From assembly GCF_037975245.1 (NCBI RefSeq), contig NC_092574.1, positions 25,379,213 through 25,443,212 on the forward strand: a DNA stretch of 64,000 bases. Reading direction: 5' to 3'. The DNA comes from Apostichopus japonicus. Its lineage: Eukaryota > Echinodermata > Holothuroidea > Aspidochirotida > Stichopodidae. The notes beneath the pieces are model-generated. The model did no database searches and was not told the DNA's origin. It worked only from the letters and a program-made list of their open reading frames with translations. Below, piece by piece: positions 36,831 to 48,800 of the stretch. The position numbers were made by a program, and so were the translations under genes. The number at the start of each line of letters is the position of its first letter. The first letter of the stretch is position 1.

Positions 36831-37761
36831 AGGACATTAGCGGTGATTTGACTGGGCCTAGCCAGTATATAGCTCCGCAGAGCGAACATGTCACGGTAGC
36901 AGACTACGAGCCCTCCTTTCTAATGATATAAAACAAATTGGCTTTAACAGGTCGACATAAACGAGTCGTTCTTCTATCGAACAACGCACATTAAAAACTC
37001 GGAAGACCAGATTGGGGAACAGGAAACCTCTAGTGGGACAAACCCTCTAGTGGGATCGAGCACACTGAAGTCGCAATAGACGAAGTGTTTTTGCTGTATC
37101 ATACAATTTAACACCCCTTCATTGTCCTATTGTGTAAAAATAATTTATGAGATTAGCTTTAGAAGGGATGGGTTTCATCTTCTAATGAAAAAATCTTCTT
37201 ATGGAATATGCTGGGTCAGTTAGTGATGGCAATAATATTTCTTATTCGAATTCCAAGAAAAACATTTTTTGTTGGGGTGATGGGGATGGGTCAAAATAAG
37301 TAGTTAAAAAATTATACTCCAAAGGGTGTTTAAATCTGAGCTATTTATTTTAAACAGTCACAGAGTCAAATATTCACACAATGTAGTTCAAATCTTAAAT
37401 CATTGAACAAAGTTTATGCAATATCAGTTCTAGACAGTCATTTTGAGCAAGCCTGTGACTTAACCAACATTAACAACAATCATTGTAATATATGACATAA
37501 AAATAAGACTGCACTTTCCATAGACAATATCATTCTTAAATTGCACTGATGTAATTTGTGACATCAAAGGAGGTTTAAGGAAAAACGACGTACATGAAAT
37601 GTGTGGCCTTAAGCCTACAAAAAAAGATGCACGTCCATCGATATCAATCGTTGTTGTGACAAATTAATTAGAATAAACCACAAGCAAAGGGTAATTTACA
37701 CCATAAAACACTGCAGACGCAACTCAAATGCAACAATGTTACCCACGCACGACGACACGTG
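36831..37761. other. intron of copy B left of the Gypsy insertion
   Basis: No exon or clear element. The last four bases, CGTG, are duplicated after the right LTR. Confidence 0.5.
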
Positions 37762-38425
37762 TGTTATGATGCAGCATGTTACTTTAAAGGTTAACTACGC
37801 TAATTGATGTTATGTAATTCTTTAATGGTGTATTATTATGCTAATTTGTAAACGTAGAGCACAATCAGTGCAGTTCTAAGCTACGGTCGAGTAACCTCTC
37901 CGAATGCCATATATATTAGTTTTCAAGGAGTGGCTCGGTCTCTTCTCCCAGTGGCACCAACCTGTACGTCACGCCACGTATCACAACTATGTCTGCATAG
38001 CCCTTAGAAAACATACCTTTTCCGTTCCGGCCTTTCTTCACCATGCCAACCACGCTGTGTGTGACTTACTCTTAACTCTCTTTTGGATACCATTCTTCTG
38101 AACTTATTATTTACCTCACCTGGTCCTGTTCTCTATACCGGAGCTGTTATTTATACGAAAAGCGCCTTCCGGAAGCTTCCAGACACACCCGCACTACGAT
38201 TACAGACTACCCTGGGATTTGACACCCCGACGGAGAGCCCAGTGGTAGCGAGGTACCTTGCGTGCGCGCTAAGTTAACTTTAAGTATTAAGGTATGTAAT
38301 GTATTTATGCTAAGTTATATATTTTTGTTACCAAGAGACACGCATTAGATTCTTTTAAAACAAAACCTATCTAACCTACTTTATTGTGTTCGTTTCCCAA
38401 ACCATGATATCTGGACTTCGTAACA
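37762..38425 (+). repeat. 5' LTR, 664 bp
   Basis: Identical to 43,081-43,744 except for two substitutions (near 38,074 and 38,199). Begins TGTTATGATG and ends CTTCGTAACA. A short open frame across it is not considered a gene. Confidence 0.97.
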
Positions 38426-38434
38426 GATATTATT

Positions 38435-38452
38435 TGGGGGCCTATCCGGGAA
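38435..38452 (+). promoter_or_regulatory. probable primer binding site (tRNA-Pro-like)
   Basis: TGGGGGCCTATCCGGGAA lies nine bases after the 5' LTR and agrees at 14 of 18 positions with the proline-tRNA primer site known from gammaretroviruses. TGG matches the tRNA CCA end. Confidence 0.55.
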
Positions 38453-38580
38453 ACGAGCAAATTGGCTAAACTTGCAAATTTTTCAAAAATACGAGATTAG
38501 CAAAATTTGCATCTAATTAGTGTCTCTTGTCTTATAAGTGTTTCTATATGTATGTAATAGCGGTGTATTTATATTTCGCT

Positions 38581-41500
38581 ATGGCCTTTACCACGGCTGA
38601 AGCATTTGTATCACATACTGAATTGACTATAGAGAATGTAGATGATTTATCCAAAGATAATCTCCTAGACTTAGCTAAACACCTTAGTATCGTAGTACCT
38701 CCAGCTGCTAAGAAACCTCAGTTGAATCGTATAGTTGGTAATCATTTACTAAAATGGGGTTTCATCAAAGGAAAAGGGGAGGATATGCCAAAATCTAGTG
38801 AAGAAAGTGAAGATTTAAAGAAATTAACAATCCAATTGAAGATTAGGGAACTAGAATTGCAAAACGAAAGAGAGATACGTGAAAGTGAAAAGTTAAAGAT
38901 AGAGAACGAATTTAGACTGAAGGAATTAGAACATGAAATTGCTCTTAAAATGCTGGAAACGAAAAGTCACATAGGGCAATCTTCATCGTCTTTTGATTTC
39001 TCTAAGAACATAAGGCTAGTTCCTCAGTTTGATGAAAATGACGTAGACAGATATTTTACATCGTTTGGAAATTTGGCGAGAAAGTTAGGGTGGCCTAACA
39101 AATATTGGACCACATTGCTTCATAGTGTATTCACAGGAAGAGCAAAAGACGTTTACACGTCATTGTCGTACTCTGTAGGTTCAGACTATGTAAAAGTCAA
39201 AGAACGAGTCTTAAATGCTTACCAGCTAGTACCAGAGGCATATCGTCAAAAGTTCAGAAATACAAAACGCAAAAGTCCAGATCAAACGTATGTAGAATTC
39301 AGTAGAACAAAATCGGAACTATTTGATAAGTGGCTTGCTTCTAAGAAAGTTGGAGTAGATTTTGTGCTATTAAGAGAGTTAATTTTGATGGAAGAATTTT
39401 GTAACTGTCTTCCAAGGGAGATTAGAACTCATCTTTCAGACAGGGGGGTAGAGCAAATGGAGAAAGCTGCCATTGTTGCAGATGATTATGAGCTGGTTCA
39501 CAAGAGCTCATTTGGTCAATCCCAGAATCCCAGAGTTCCAAATTATTTCAAAGGAAAGGGCAAATATGGGAGATCAGGAGAGGGCAATGATTCTGACACA
39601 AGAAGGGGTAGTTTTGGAAATGCAGGTTCCAGAAATAGGCCCACGTGCAGTTTTTGTCACAAAATTGGCCATGTTTATGAAAGTTGTTTCAAACGGTTGA
39701 GAGAAATTGAAAAGCCAATGGCGTTTATTGCCAGTAAACAAAAGTTAATTATGGGATCCCCACTCATTCAACCGAACTATGTTAAGGACAATAGCATATT
39801 TTCGAAAAGCAAGCTTTCTAGTAGTCAAATTGAGAAAATTAGGGCAAATCTCAAACCACATGGCTACGATAATTTTATGTCAGTTGGCACTGTTACTAGG
39901 CCAGGCAGTAATGATTTTTCAGAAATTCATATATTGAGGGATACTGGGGCATCACGTTCTTTGATGTTGCGTAATGTGTTTTCCCCAAGTCATGGCGTAG
40001 AAACCAGTCCAATGCATGTGTTAGTAAGGGGTATGGGAGAGGATACCGTGAGAGCCCCCCTCGTTAAACTTCAGCTCGATTGTGAGTATGTCTCTAAGGT
40101 AGTCGAGATAGGAGTAGTAGAGAGGTTGCCGGTCGACGGTATAGATTTTCTCCTTGGCAATGATATTGCTGGTGGCCAAGTCCACACTTCCCCCTGTGTC
40201 CATGTATGTAACCAACCTCAGTCTAATGAGGAAACAGAACGGTTGTTAACAGAATTTCCTGGTATTTTTCCGGCTTGTGTAACAACTCGTTCTATGGCTC
40301 TTAAAGCACCTAATGTGAATGATACTAATGTTCCAACAGGTGATGAATGTTTCCAACTGGCAGGAACATTCTTTGAAAATCTTAATGATTTATCTCGAGA
40401 AAATCAATTTAATAAGAATCCAGCAAAAAATGCTGATGTTGTCAAACCATTGGTTTTAGATCAACAAAACTTGATCGAAAGGCAAAAAGCTGACGATCAA
40501 ATCAAGAAACTTCTGCAATCGGTTCATACTGAACAGGAGATTTCTAAGATACCAGTAGGGTATTATATGTCAAAGTCTGGGGTGCTTATGCGAAAATGGC
40601 GGCACCCAGAAGTAGCAGCCAATGAAGAATGGCTAGTTTTTCATCAGATTGTTGTCCCGTCAGAGTACAGGGCTCAGATCATTCAGGTTGCTCATGACCA
40701 TGCAATGTCAGGTCATTTAGGCGTTAGGAAGACTAGAGATCGCATACTGCGGCACTTCTTCTGGCCAAAGTTATATAAAGATGTAAGTGAGTTTTGTAGA
40801 AGTTGTAAAACCTGCCAAATTGTAGGTAAACCAAACCAGAAAATTAAGAGTGCTCCCCTCATTCCCATCCCCGCAGTAGGGCAGCCTTTTGATAAAGTTA
40901 TCATTGATTGTGTTGGTCCACTCCCCAAAACCAGGTCCGGTTTTATGTATCTTTTGACGATAATGGACGTGGCTACCAGATACCCTGAAGCAATCCCACT
41001 TCGAAATATTTTGGCAAAATCTGTTTCTGATGCACTTTTGAAGTTCTTTACCAGAGTTGGACTTCCTAGGGAAGTACAACATGATCGAGGTTCAAATTTC
41101 ATGAGCGGGTTGTTCTCAGAAGTATTGCAAACACTAGGTATTCGGCAAACGGCGTCATCTGCCTACCACCCCGAATCCCAAGGTGCACTAGAGCGTTACC
41201 ACCAAACCCTTAAAAATATGCTAAAAACGTTCTGTCACGAAAGTCAGATGGATTGGGATAAAGGTACCGACTTTGTGGTATTTGCAACTAGAGAAACACC
41301 AAATGAGTCTACGGGTTTCAGCCCCTTTGAGTTAATTTATGGGCATGAGGTTCGTGGGCCTTTGAAGTTAATGAAGGAAAAGTGGTTGACAGATTCGCCT
41401 GCTGAGGTCAATGTACTAGATTATGTATCAGATTTGAATGAGAGATTGCACAAGGCTAGCAAATTGGCAAAGGATAATTTGTTAAAGAGTCAAGATCGAA

Positions 41501-42693
41501 TGAAGAAAAGGTTCGATCAGAAGTCAAAAGAAAGAAGTTTTCAGACTGGGGAAAAGGTCTTAGTTTTACTGCCAGTACACGGTGAACCATTGCGTGCTAG
41601 ATTCTCTGGACCGTATCGTGTTGCAAAGAAAATTAGTGATGTGAACTACATTATTGATACTCCTGGACGGCGTAAGTCTAACCGTCTGTGTCACATTAAC
41701 ATGTTGAAATCGTATCATGAGAGGGGAGAAGACAATTTTTGTGTGATGTCAGTAGTAGAGGATAATGGTGATGAGACAGAATTGTTGGGAAAGTACTTAA
41801 AAGTGACTAAAACGAACTCTGAAGTTCTTTGCAATCTTGACAGCAAGTTAGGTCACCTACAGCGGAATGAAAGGGAAGATCTGAAACGGTTAATCTCTTC
41901 GTTTCCAAGTATTCTTCACGATATTCCAGGAAAAACAAGTGTATTGTTCCATGATGTTGATGTTGGGGATGCAAAACCAATAAAACAACACCCATATAGA
42001 CTCAATCCTTCAAAACTATCTGTGGTTAGGAAAGAAATTGAATATATGCTTGAGAACGGGATTATTTCTCCTAGTCATAGCCCTTGGTCTTCACCTATAT
42101 TACTAGTACCCAAGGAAGATGGATCCCAAAGGTTATGCATAGATTATAGGAAAGTAAATTCAGTGAGAGTCACCGATTCTCATCCTATACCTCGTCTCGA
42201 TGATTGCATCGATCGTATTGGGAATTCAAAATTTGTGAGTAAATATGACTTATTGAAGGGATACTGGCAAGTCCCCTTAACTAAAAGAGCTAAAGAAATT
42301 TCGACTTTTGTGACACCGGATGGTGTATGGGCATGTAATGTAATGCCTTTTGGCATGAAAAATGCACCAAGTACGTTCACCCGTCTCATGAACATAGTTT
42401 GTAAGGGTCTTAAAGGGTGTGGTACCTATATCGATGATGTAATTTTATATTCTGACAGCTGGCAATCTCACATAGAACAAACCAAGGTTTTTTTTGAGAG
42501 ACTTAAGAGTGCAAACTTAACAATAAATCTAAACAAGAGTGATCTAGGAAAGGCTTCCGTTACGTATCTTGGTCATGTTGTGGGAGGGGGTAAGGTTTTA
42601 CCCAAAACAGCTAAGGTTGAAGCAATTTATAAATTTCCAGTTCCTTCAAACAAAAAGTGGAACATCCTGTTATTTACTTTTCCAAAAAATTAA
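38581..42693 (+). pseudogene. Gmr1-like gag-pol polyprotein (gag, PR, IN, RT), interrupted before RNase H
   Basis: I chose the ATG at 38,581 (MAFTTAEAFVSHTEL); an in-frame ATG also exists at 38,548. Residues from there: a SAP-like segment near 20-65; coiled acidic gag; CCHC knuckle CSFCHKIGHVYESC at 356-369; protease DTGA at 454; integrase HHCC zinc region around 705-745; catalytic D776, D835 and E871 (D-x58-D-x35-E); RT with YIDD at 1283-1286. The frame then ends at FPVPSNKKW and a false tail. The RNase H that should follow continues in another frame at 42,657 after an apparent deletion. Up to that point the frame is intact over about 1,370 codons. Confidence 0.95.
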
Positions 42694-42959
42694 ATCAAAG
42701 TCAACGAAACTATTCTACAATTGACAAGGAAGCATTGGCTCTAATTTTATCTGTAGGGCATTTTGAAGTGTATCTTAACGGTCCATATCAAACTGTCGTA
42801 TATACCGACCACAATCCATTGGTTTACATTAATAAGTTTAAGAACAAGAGTGCACGTTTGATGAGATGGAGTATTTTACTCCAAGGGTATGACCTAAAGA
42901 TAGTTCATATACCTGGAAAGGAAAACACATGTGCAGACGCACTCAGCCGTGTCGGTTAA
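42657..42959 (+). pseudogene. truncated RNase H of the Gmr1-like element
   Basis: Reads EHPVIYFSKKLNQSQRNYST, then IDKEALALILSVGHFEVYL, YTDHNPLVYINKF and CADALSRVG before a stop. The catalytic E (IDKEALA) and two later Asp positions (YTDHNP, ADALSR) are present. The RNase H start with its first Asp (usually 'VDAS') is missing, along with the RT connection. I estimate 80-100 residues lost by comparison with the family. Confidence 0.9.
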
Positions 42960-43067
42960 TTGTTTATATATGTGAGTGGTTAAAGTGTTTTTAATTTGTG
43001 TAATTATCATCACATGCTAAGTGTTTTCAAGGGAAAAAGACTCCCTTTTTAGTTGTATTTTTCCACT

Positions 43068-43080
43068 TTATGGGGGGGAA
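43068..43080 (+). promoter_or_regulatory. polypurine tract
   Basis: The purine run 'gggggggaa' directly precedes the 3' LTR and would prime plus-strand synthesis. Confidence 0.85.
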
Positions 43081-43744
43081 TGTTATGATGCAGCATGTTA
43101 CTTTAAAGGTTAACTACGCTAATTGATGTTATGTAATTCTTTAATGGTGTATTATTATGCTAATTTGTAAACGTAGAGCACAATCAGTGCAGTTCTAAGC
43201 TACGGTCGAGTAACCTCTCCGAATGCCATATATATTAGTTTTCAAGGAGTGGCTCGGTCTCTTCTCCCAGTGGCACCAACCTGTACGTCACGCCACGTAT
43301 CACAACTATGTCTGCATAGCCCTTAGAAAACATACCTTTTCCGTTCCGGCCTTTCTTCACCATGCCAACCACGCTGTGTGTGACTTACTCTAAACTCTCT
43401 TTTGGATACCATTCTTCTGAACTTATTATTTACCTCACCTGGTCCTGTTCTCTATACCGGAGCTGTTATTTATACGAAAAGCGCCTTCCGGAAGCTTCCA
43501 GACACACCCGCACTACGGTTACAGACTACCCTGGGATTTGACACCCCGACGGAGAGCCCAGTGGTAGCGAGGTACCTTGCGTGCGCGCTAAGTTAACTTT
43601 AAGTATTAAGGTATGTAATGTATTTATGCTAAGTTATATATTTTTGTTACCAAGAGACACGCATTAGATTCTTTTAAAACAAAACCTATCTAACCTACTT
43701 TATTGTGTTCGTTTCCCAAACCATGATATCTGGACTTCGTAACA
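43081..43744 (+). repeat. 3' LTR, 664 bp
   Basis: Copy of 37,762-38,425 with two substitutions, followed by the CGTG target duplication. Confidence 0.97.
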
Positions 43745-44775
43745 CGTGCGACACTGACGTGCAACGTGAAACACAGCATCACACGCATTAAAATAATCGG
43801 AGACCATTAACAGGGTGTACTGCTGAGTTTCTGAAGAAAGAACAACCACCTGCTGATGAAGAAACAAATTCTAAACATTAAAGAGTTCTGCTGCCTCTAT
43901 TGGTCTTTCATATGACTTTCTGTCAAATATCATTGGAGATAAATAAATGAATAAATAAAATATGGATATTTTAGCTTCCAGATTAAAGGTACAAAGCAAA
44001 CTTGTCTGGGTGGTAAATGCGCCTAAAAAGGTCGATCCCCGTGCACTTATGCACATATGACATGACATCACGTTCACGCCAATAAATGTCCAAATGCTTC
44101 AAAACAATTGAGTTTTCTCCTGGCAACTGAGCTGACCATCGGCTGGAAACTCACTTCTGATTCTTTGGACTGCACATTATGGTAGCACAACCCTGACATG
44201 TCTTGCTAGGAACCCCCAGCATCATTGAATCTGTTGATGGAAGGCTATGTATCTGTACTGCTTGAAAAAAAAATACTTATGAAAATTCAAACGTATTAAT
44301 GTTCGTTCAAGATGATCACAATAGCAAGCAATGTACAATGAACAGTTATGGTTACATTTGTTGTGAATTTTCATCTTCCATGTTTCATGAAACGTTTTCT
44401 AGTTTCAGACAATTGATCTGCAAAACTCCAGGCCTAAGTACTAGCCTAATAATGAGTATAAAATGGCACATATGCGTACCTAACGGCTGCATAATGCAGT
44501 ATACATTCCAGAGCCAAACTTTCAGTATTCAACCAACCGTACTAGTGGTAGTACTACACAGCATACTGTACATGTATGATGTATTCTCATAAGGAACACC
44601 GGGGTAGTACATTATATAGCCAACACACTGTACATATGGGTTTTAATGATTCTATGGCTGTAAGTCACCGTAACACAATGCACAATACGGTTAAGGCAGT
44701 TCCGCAAATTCCAACGTCACATGCACAGAATGGACTGAATTTTTTAAATATGTTTCTTCGTTACAAAATTCTTAC
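43745..44775. other. intron of copy B right of the Gypsy insertion
   Basis: No C3-family exon. On the minus strand about 43,980-44,090 reads LKHLDIYWRERDVMSYVHKC in an open frame of unknown origin. It may belong to the same decayed gene as 44,776-45,059. Confidence 0.4.
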
Positions 44776-45059
44776 CACGTTGTTTGTTCCTAGCAATAGT
44801 TCCGAACGGTTTTCTTCTTCGATATGTGGAGCTTCAATTTCGGCTCGTTCAACAGGCTCGAAGCGATACGGTTCTATGCCTAACAGTAAAACCTCTAGTC
44901 CACCCTCAACTTTCGGTTCAATATGGGTATGATTATCTCGTTCACTCTCTGCTTCGATTATGAAAAAGGGCTTCCTAGTTCTACCCTGATTTCACTGCCT
45001 GGTGAAGCACCACTATCACTTTGAACTTCGGTTGCCGTATTTGGTTCTAAATCTGCCAT
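44776..45059 (-). pseudogene. 5' part of a P2X7 C-terminal-domain-like gene, frameshifted
   Basis: ATG at 45,059 opens MADLEPNTATEVQSDSGASP. A frameshift near 44,970 leads to LEVLLLGIEPYRFEPVERAE and IEAPHIEEENRSELL, ending at a GTAAGA donor. 'GI.PYRFEP' is the opening of the P2X7 intracellular-domain-like module found in many invertebrate multigene families. Its cysteine-rich continuation is not seen. I think it is a decayed copy in the intron of copy B; the assignment is tentative. Confidence 0.35.
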
Positions 45060-45530
45060 TCCACAGGAGATTTTGATTCGCGCTGAATCTATATCGCTTT
45101 TTTTTAAATATATTTATGTACACTTGTCGAAGTGTAAGTATGTGTATATCTGTTCGGAGGAAACAGCGAGAGCGAATTGTGTTCCTAAGATGACTTCACA
45201 TGACGTCATGATAAGGACAATTTTCGGGCGAACGAACTTTTCAAGCCCCAAATAGGGTAAAGTAATTCTCAATTTCAACTTGAAAAAGAAGGTTTTTAAC
45301 TGGCAGAATGGTTGATATAAGGTCTAGATAACATGCTTAGATTGATTCCCAAAATATAGGACTTTGAAATTTAGTGTCATGGCCACTTTAAGCAAATTCT
45401 GAACACTAGAAGTAACAAAAGGCATATGACATTGACCTGTTTACATAAGTTTTCCAAGAATTACATTAATTTCATTCATGGATTTATCAATTATAGGTTT
45501 GAACTGTTACTTCAAACCATTGAAATATAC

Positions 45531-45759
45531 CTGCTGATCATGCGGAGAGTAATTGAAGATGGTGGCAACAATTTCAACTTGCTCCTTGCGGATAACAGAA
45601 TATGGCATGTGAAGTTGGATAAACAACTCTTTTCTGACCAAGATCTCCAAAGATCTGGCTACACACATGGCATACTGCTCTGAGAGGCCAACTGCATTTA
45701 AAGACCATGTGGTTATGCTGCTCGGTATGGTAAATTGTCGCTGGGCAAATCCATGATCA
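45531..45759 (-). CDS. C3/TEP-like copy B, MG6-MG7 exon
   Basis: 229 bases; acceptor TCTGTAG, donor GTATAT; phase 2 in, 0 out. It reads FTIPSSITTWSLNAVGLSEQ, then ELFIQLHMPYSVIRKEQVEI, and ends NYSPHDQQ. C3 has '[24 protein letters not shown]' and '[26 protein letters not shown]' at this place. Frame intact; joins the anaphylatoxin exon and the MG7 exon in phase. Confidence 0.95.
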
Positions 45760-45884
45760 CTACAGAGAAGAATAACTTGATAAGGGAGTAACGTGAATTT
45801 TCAGGATGGGATTATGCAGTATTCTGCAGAATTTATTATCTATTGAGATCTCTTTGTAGCTAAATAGCTACATCAATTTTCAAA

Positions 45885-46277
45885 CTAAAAAGTCAATTGG
45901 ATTAGTGATTCCTTGCCACATCATGTGGTATGAACACTTTCTTCAGTAGCATTGGAACTGTATTTTTAATTATTGACCATTATGACTTATCAGCAAGGTA
46001 CTTGCAATAATGCAGAGCCACCTATTAAGCAAGGATAAGGTTCACCCAATCAATACTTTTATAGTTATTTGATTAATGAGGCTTTCCACTACTAATATCC
46101 AGAGTGCTAATATGCTGACCAAGGGCGATCCACCTATTTAGTATTCAGTGAAACTAAGCTGACCTTTATGAGGTATAGTTTTTGATGTATGATGTTTACA
46201 GGCCAATTCCTCACACACAAACACACACACCATCACCTTTGTAGAGATTTCATTTTGCCTCCGGCAAGGTATCAAAA
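45885..46277. mobile_element. dispersed TGACCT-family MITE copy
   Basis: Starts 'agtgattccttgccacatca', has a CA tract at 46,200-46,230 and ends 'ctccggcaaggtatcaaaag'. Inverted ends as in the family. Confidence 0.65.
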
Positions 46278-46617
46278 GCTCATACATTATGTTTTGGAGC
46301 AATTTGCCAACATAACGCACAAATGTGTTCACTACACTGCAACTCTATTTGCATTGTTGTGAACTATCTAGAACCATATCAGCTCAAATTTGTTCACATT
46401 AGGCCTGTTAAAACAAACTTTTATGGAGGTCACTTAGCACAGTTACATTGCTGCCATTAAATTATATGACAGGTATTTTCAACTTCTCTGGAAACTATTA
46501 ACAGATTTCTAAAATAAAATATCAACATGAAGAAAATCAACGTTTTAGCCACAAGTTGATCTGGGAAATACCTCATCAGGGTAAATAATGACCATGTAAT
46601 TTGTCACTGCCCCTTAC

Positions 46618-46954
46618 CCGATTTCAACTTCTTCAAAAATCCAAGTTTCCCTGAAATCTGATCTGACTGCAACATCTTCTGGTCTATCTTCAATGAGATC
46701 AGGATTATTGAATGGATTATTCAAACCAGATCTTCCCCTGTCATTGCGTGCCTCCTCTGCTCCTTGACAGCAAATCATGAAGACGGCTATTAGCTCTTCC
46801 ACTCTCTCATCTGTGATACCATCCTCCTCATATTCACGTCTGAGTAAGTTCACAAAACGATTGCTTCTTTCTGCACAGCTCAAGTCAGCATTTATAAGCT
46901 TCTGACCTCGCGAACAAGCAAAGTACCGCTGGTCATCATTGGTATGTGAAGCAA
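46618..46954 (-). CDS. C3/TEP-like copy B, anaphylatoxin exon and alpha-chain start
   Basis: 337 bases; acceptor TACAG, donor GTAAGG; phase 1 in, 2 out. It starts VASHTNDDQRYFACSRGQK, continues SCAERSNRFVNLLRREYEED, then VFMICCQGAEEARNDRGRSG, and ends SDFRETWIFEEVEI. The C-x12-C ... CC pattern, basic C-terminal segment and 'RSDFRETW' (C3: RSEFPESWLW) identify the C3a-type domain and the cleavage neighbourhood (Arg-Ser). Only four of the six usual cysteines are present, and the segment between the second Cys and the CC pair is about 15 residues longer than in human C3a. In this family the released peptide is a mediator of inflammation. Confidence 0.93.
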
Positions 46955-47629
46955 CTGTATGTAGAGTATGTATGAGTATGCTATTTTTGGTCTGGAATTC
47001 TCATTGTAAAACTACTTCATGAATTCCTTCTCTACAAGTACCCATATGAAACCAAACTCCTTGAATATTGTTTAGCTATGTTACATATATCAGCTGTATG
47101 CATTAGCCATAGCATTGTTTTCAAATATGTAGATACCAACTGGCCTCAATGCATGCATTGACTATACATGTTAGTAGTGATGAAAGCGGGAGGTTGTCTA
47201 ACTTTAGACAAATAGTCACACCAATTAAAGCTCAGTTGGGACAGTCACGATATTGAGTCAGTATCTCCAAGATATTAAGTTTATTTCAAGATAATATTTG
47301 GGTACAGTCAAAGTTGTAAGGGTATCAAATACACGTTACCATGTAGTCATGCAAATATACAAAACTTTACGAGAAAGTCCATCAATTGTGGTGCAAGAAC
47401 TGATGTAGTTTAGTTAACTAGGCCAAAAACCTCACTTTCCAGTGTGTGCATGAAGTTATGTCAAGTCAGAATTTTGTTTACAGAACTAAGGACTAAACTA
47501 CAGCAATACTCAATACTACTGATAAGCTTGTATTTGATGCTCAGTGCATCAGTTAAGATAGATATTTTGTGTGCCAGTTCACACCCAACCATGTTATTGT
47601 AACCGAATAAGCAATCATTAAGGGTGACT
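46955..47629. other. intron of copy B
   Basis: No exon or element recognised. Confidence 0.5.
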
Positions 47630-48800
47630 TTAGAGCAGTACATCATGAAATACTTGAAGGGTGACTTTAAGGAAGTACATCATGAATTACTTGAAGGGTG
47701 ACTTAAGAGAAGTACATCATGAAAAACTTGAAGGGTGACTTTCAAGCAGTACATCATGAATTACTTGAAGCATGTCTTTAGAGCAGTACATCATGAATTA
47801 CTTGAAGGGTGATTTTAGAGCAGTACATCATGAATTACTTGAATGGTGATTTTAGAGCAGTACATCATGAATTACTTAAAGGGTGACTTAAAAGCAGTAC
47901 ATGATGAATTTCATTGAAGGCTAACTTTAGAGCAGTACATTATGAATGACTTGAAGGGTGACTTTAGAGAAAAACATCATGAATTACTTTAAGGGTAACT
48001 TTAAAGTAGTACATCATGAATTACTTGAAGCATGTCTTTAGAGCAGTACATCATGAATTACTTGAAGGGTGACTTTAGAGCACTACATAATGATTTACTT
48101 AAAGGGTGACTTTAAAGCAGTACATGATGAATTTCATTGAAGGGTGACTTGAGAGCAGTACATCATGAATAACTTGAAGGGTGACTTTAGAGAAGTACAT
48201 CATGAATTACTTGAAGGGTGACTTTAGAGAAGTACATCATGGATTACTTGAAGGGTGAACTTAGAGCAGTACATCTTGAATTACTTGAATGGTGTTTTAG
48301 AGCAGTACATCATGAATTACTTTGAAGGGTGACTTTAAAGCAGTATATCATGAATTACTTGAAGTATGTTTTTAGAGCAGTATATCATGAATTACTTGAA
48401 GGGTGACTTTAGAGAAGTACATCATGAATTACTTGAAGGGTGACTTTAGAGAAGTACATCATGAATTACTTTAAGGGTAACTTTAAAGTAGTACATCATG
48501 AGTTACTTGAAGCATGTCTTTAGAGCAGTACATCATGATTTACTTAAAGGGTGACTTTAAAGCAGTACATGATGAATTTCATTGAAGGGTGACTTAAGAG
48601 CAGTACATCATGAATAACTTGAAGGGTGACTTTAGAGAAGTACATCATGAATTACTTGAAGGGTGACTTTAGAGAAGTACATCATGGATTACTTGAAGGG
48701 TGATTTTAGAGCAGTACATCATGAATTACTTGAAGCATTACTTTAGTGTACATTATGAATTACTTGGAGGGTGACTTTAGAGAAGTACATCATGAATTGA
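47630..48800. repeat. minisatellite, about 37-40-bp unit
   Basis: About 30 copies of 'gaattacttgaagggtgact' plus 'ttagagaagtacatcat'. Variants with 'gaagcatgtctttagagcag' or 'gatgaatttcattgaaggg' recur in the same order near 47,740-48,130 and 48,490-48,660, so longer blocks have been copied. Confidence 0.95.

Larger units (their letters stand above)
37762..43744 (+). mobile_element. Gmr1-like Ty3/Gypsy LTR retrotransposon, 5,983 bp
   Basis: Two 664-bp LTRs differ at only two positions I could find, so the insertion is young. The ends are TGTTA...TAACA, with target duplication CGTG (37,758-37,761 and 43,745-43,748). The internal order is gag, protease, integrase, RT, RNase H. In ordinary Ty3/Gypsy elements the integrase follows RNase H; the order here is that of the Gmr1-like group from deuterostomes. 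A proline-tRNA-like primer site and a polypurine tract are present. The RT-RNase H join has lost sequence and its frame, so the copy is defective. Confidence 0.96.

Noticed and set aside
38083-38277. Open frame of 64 codons in the 5' LTR, with an identical frame in the 3' LTR at 43,402-43,596
   Set aside because: Present only because the LTRs are copies; no coding evidence.
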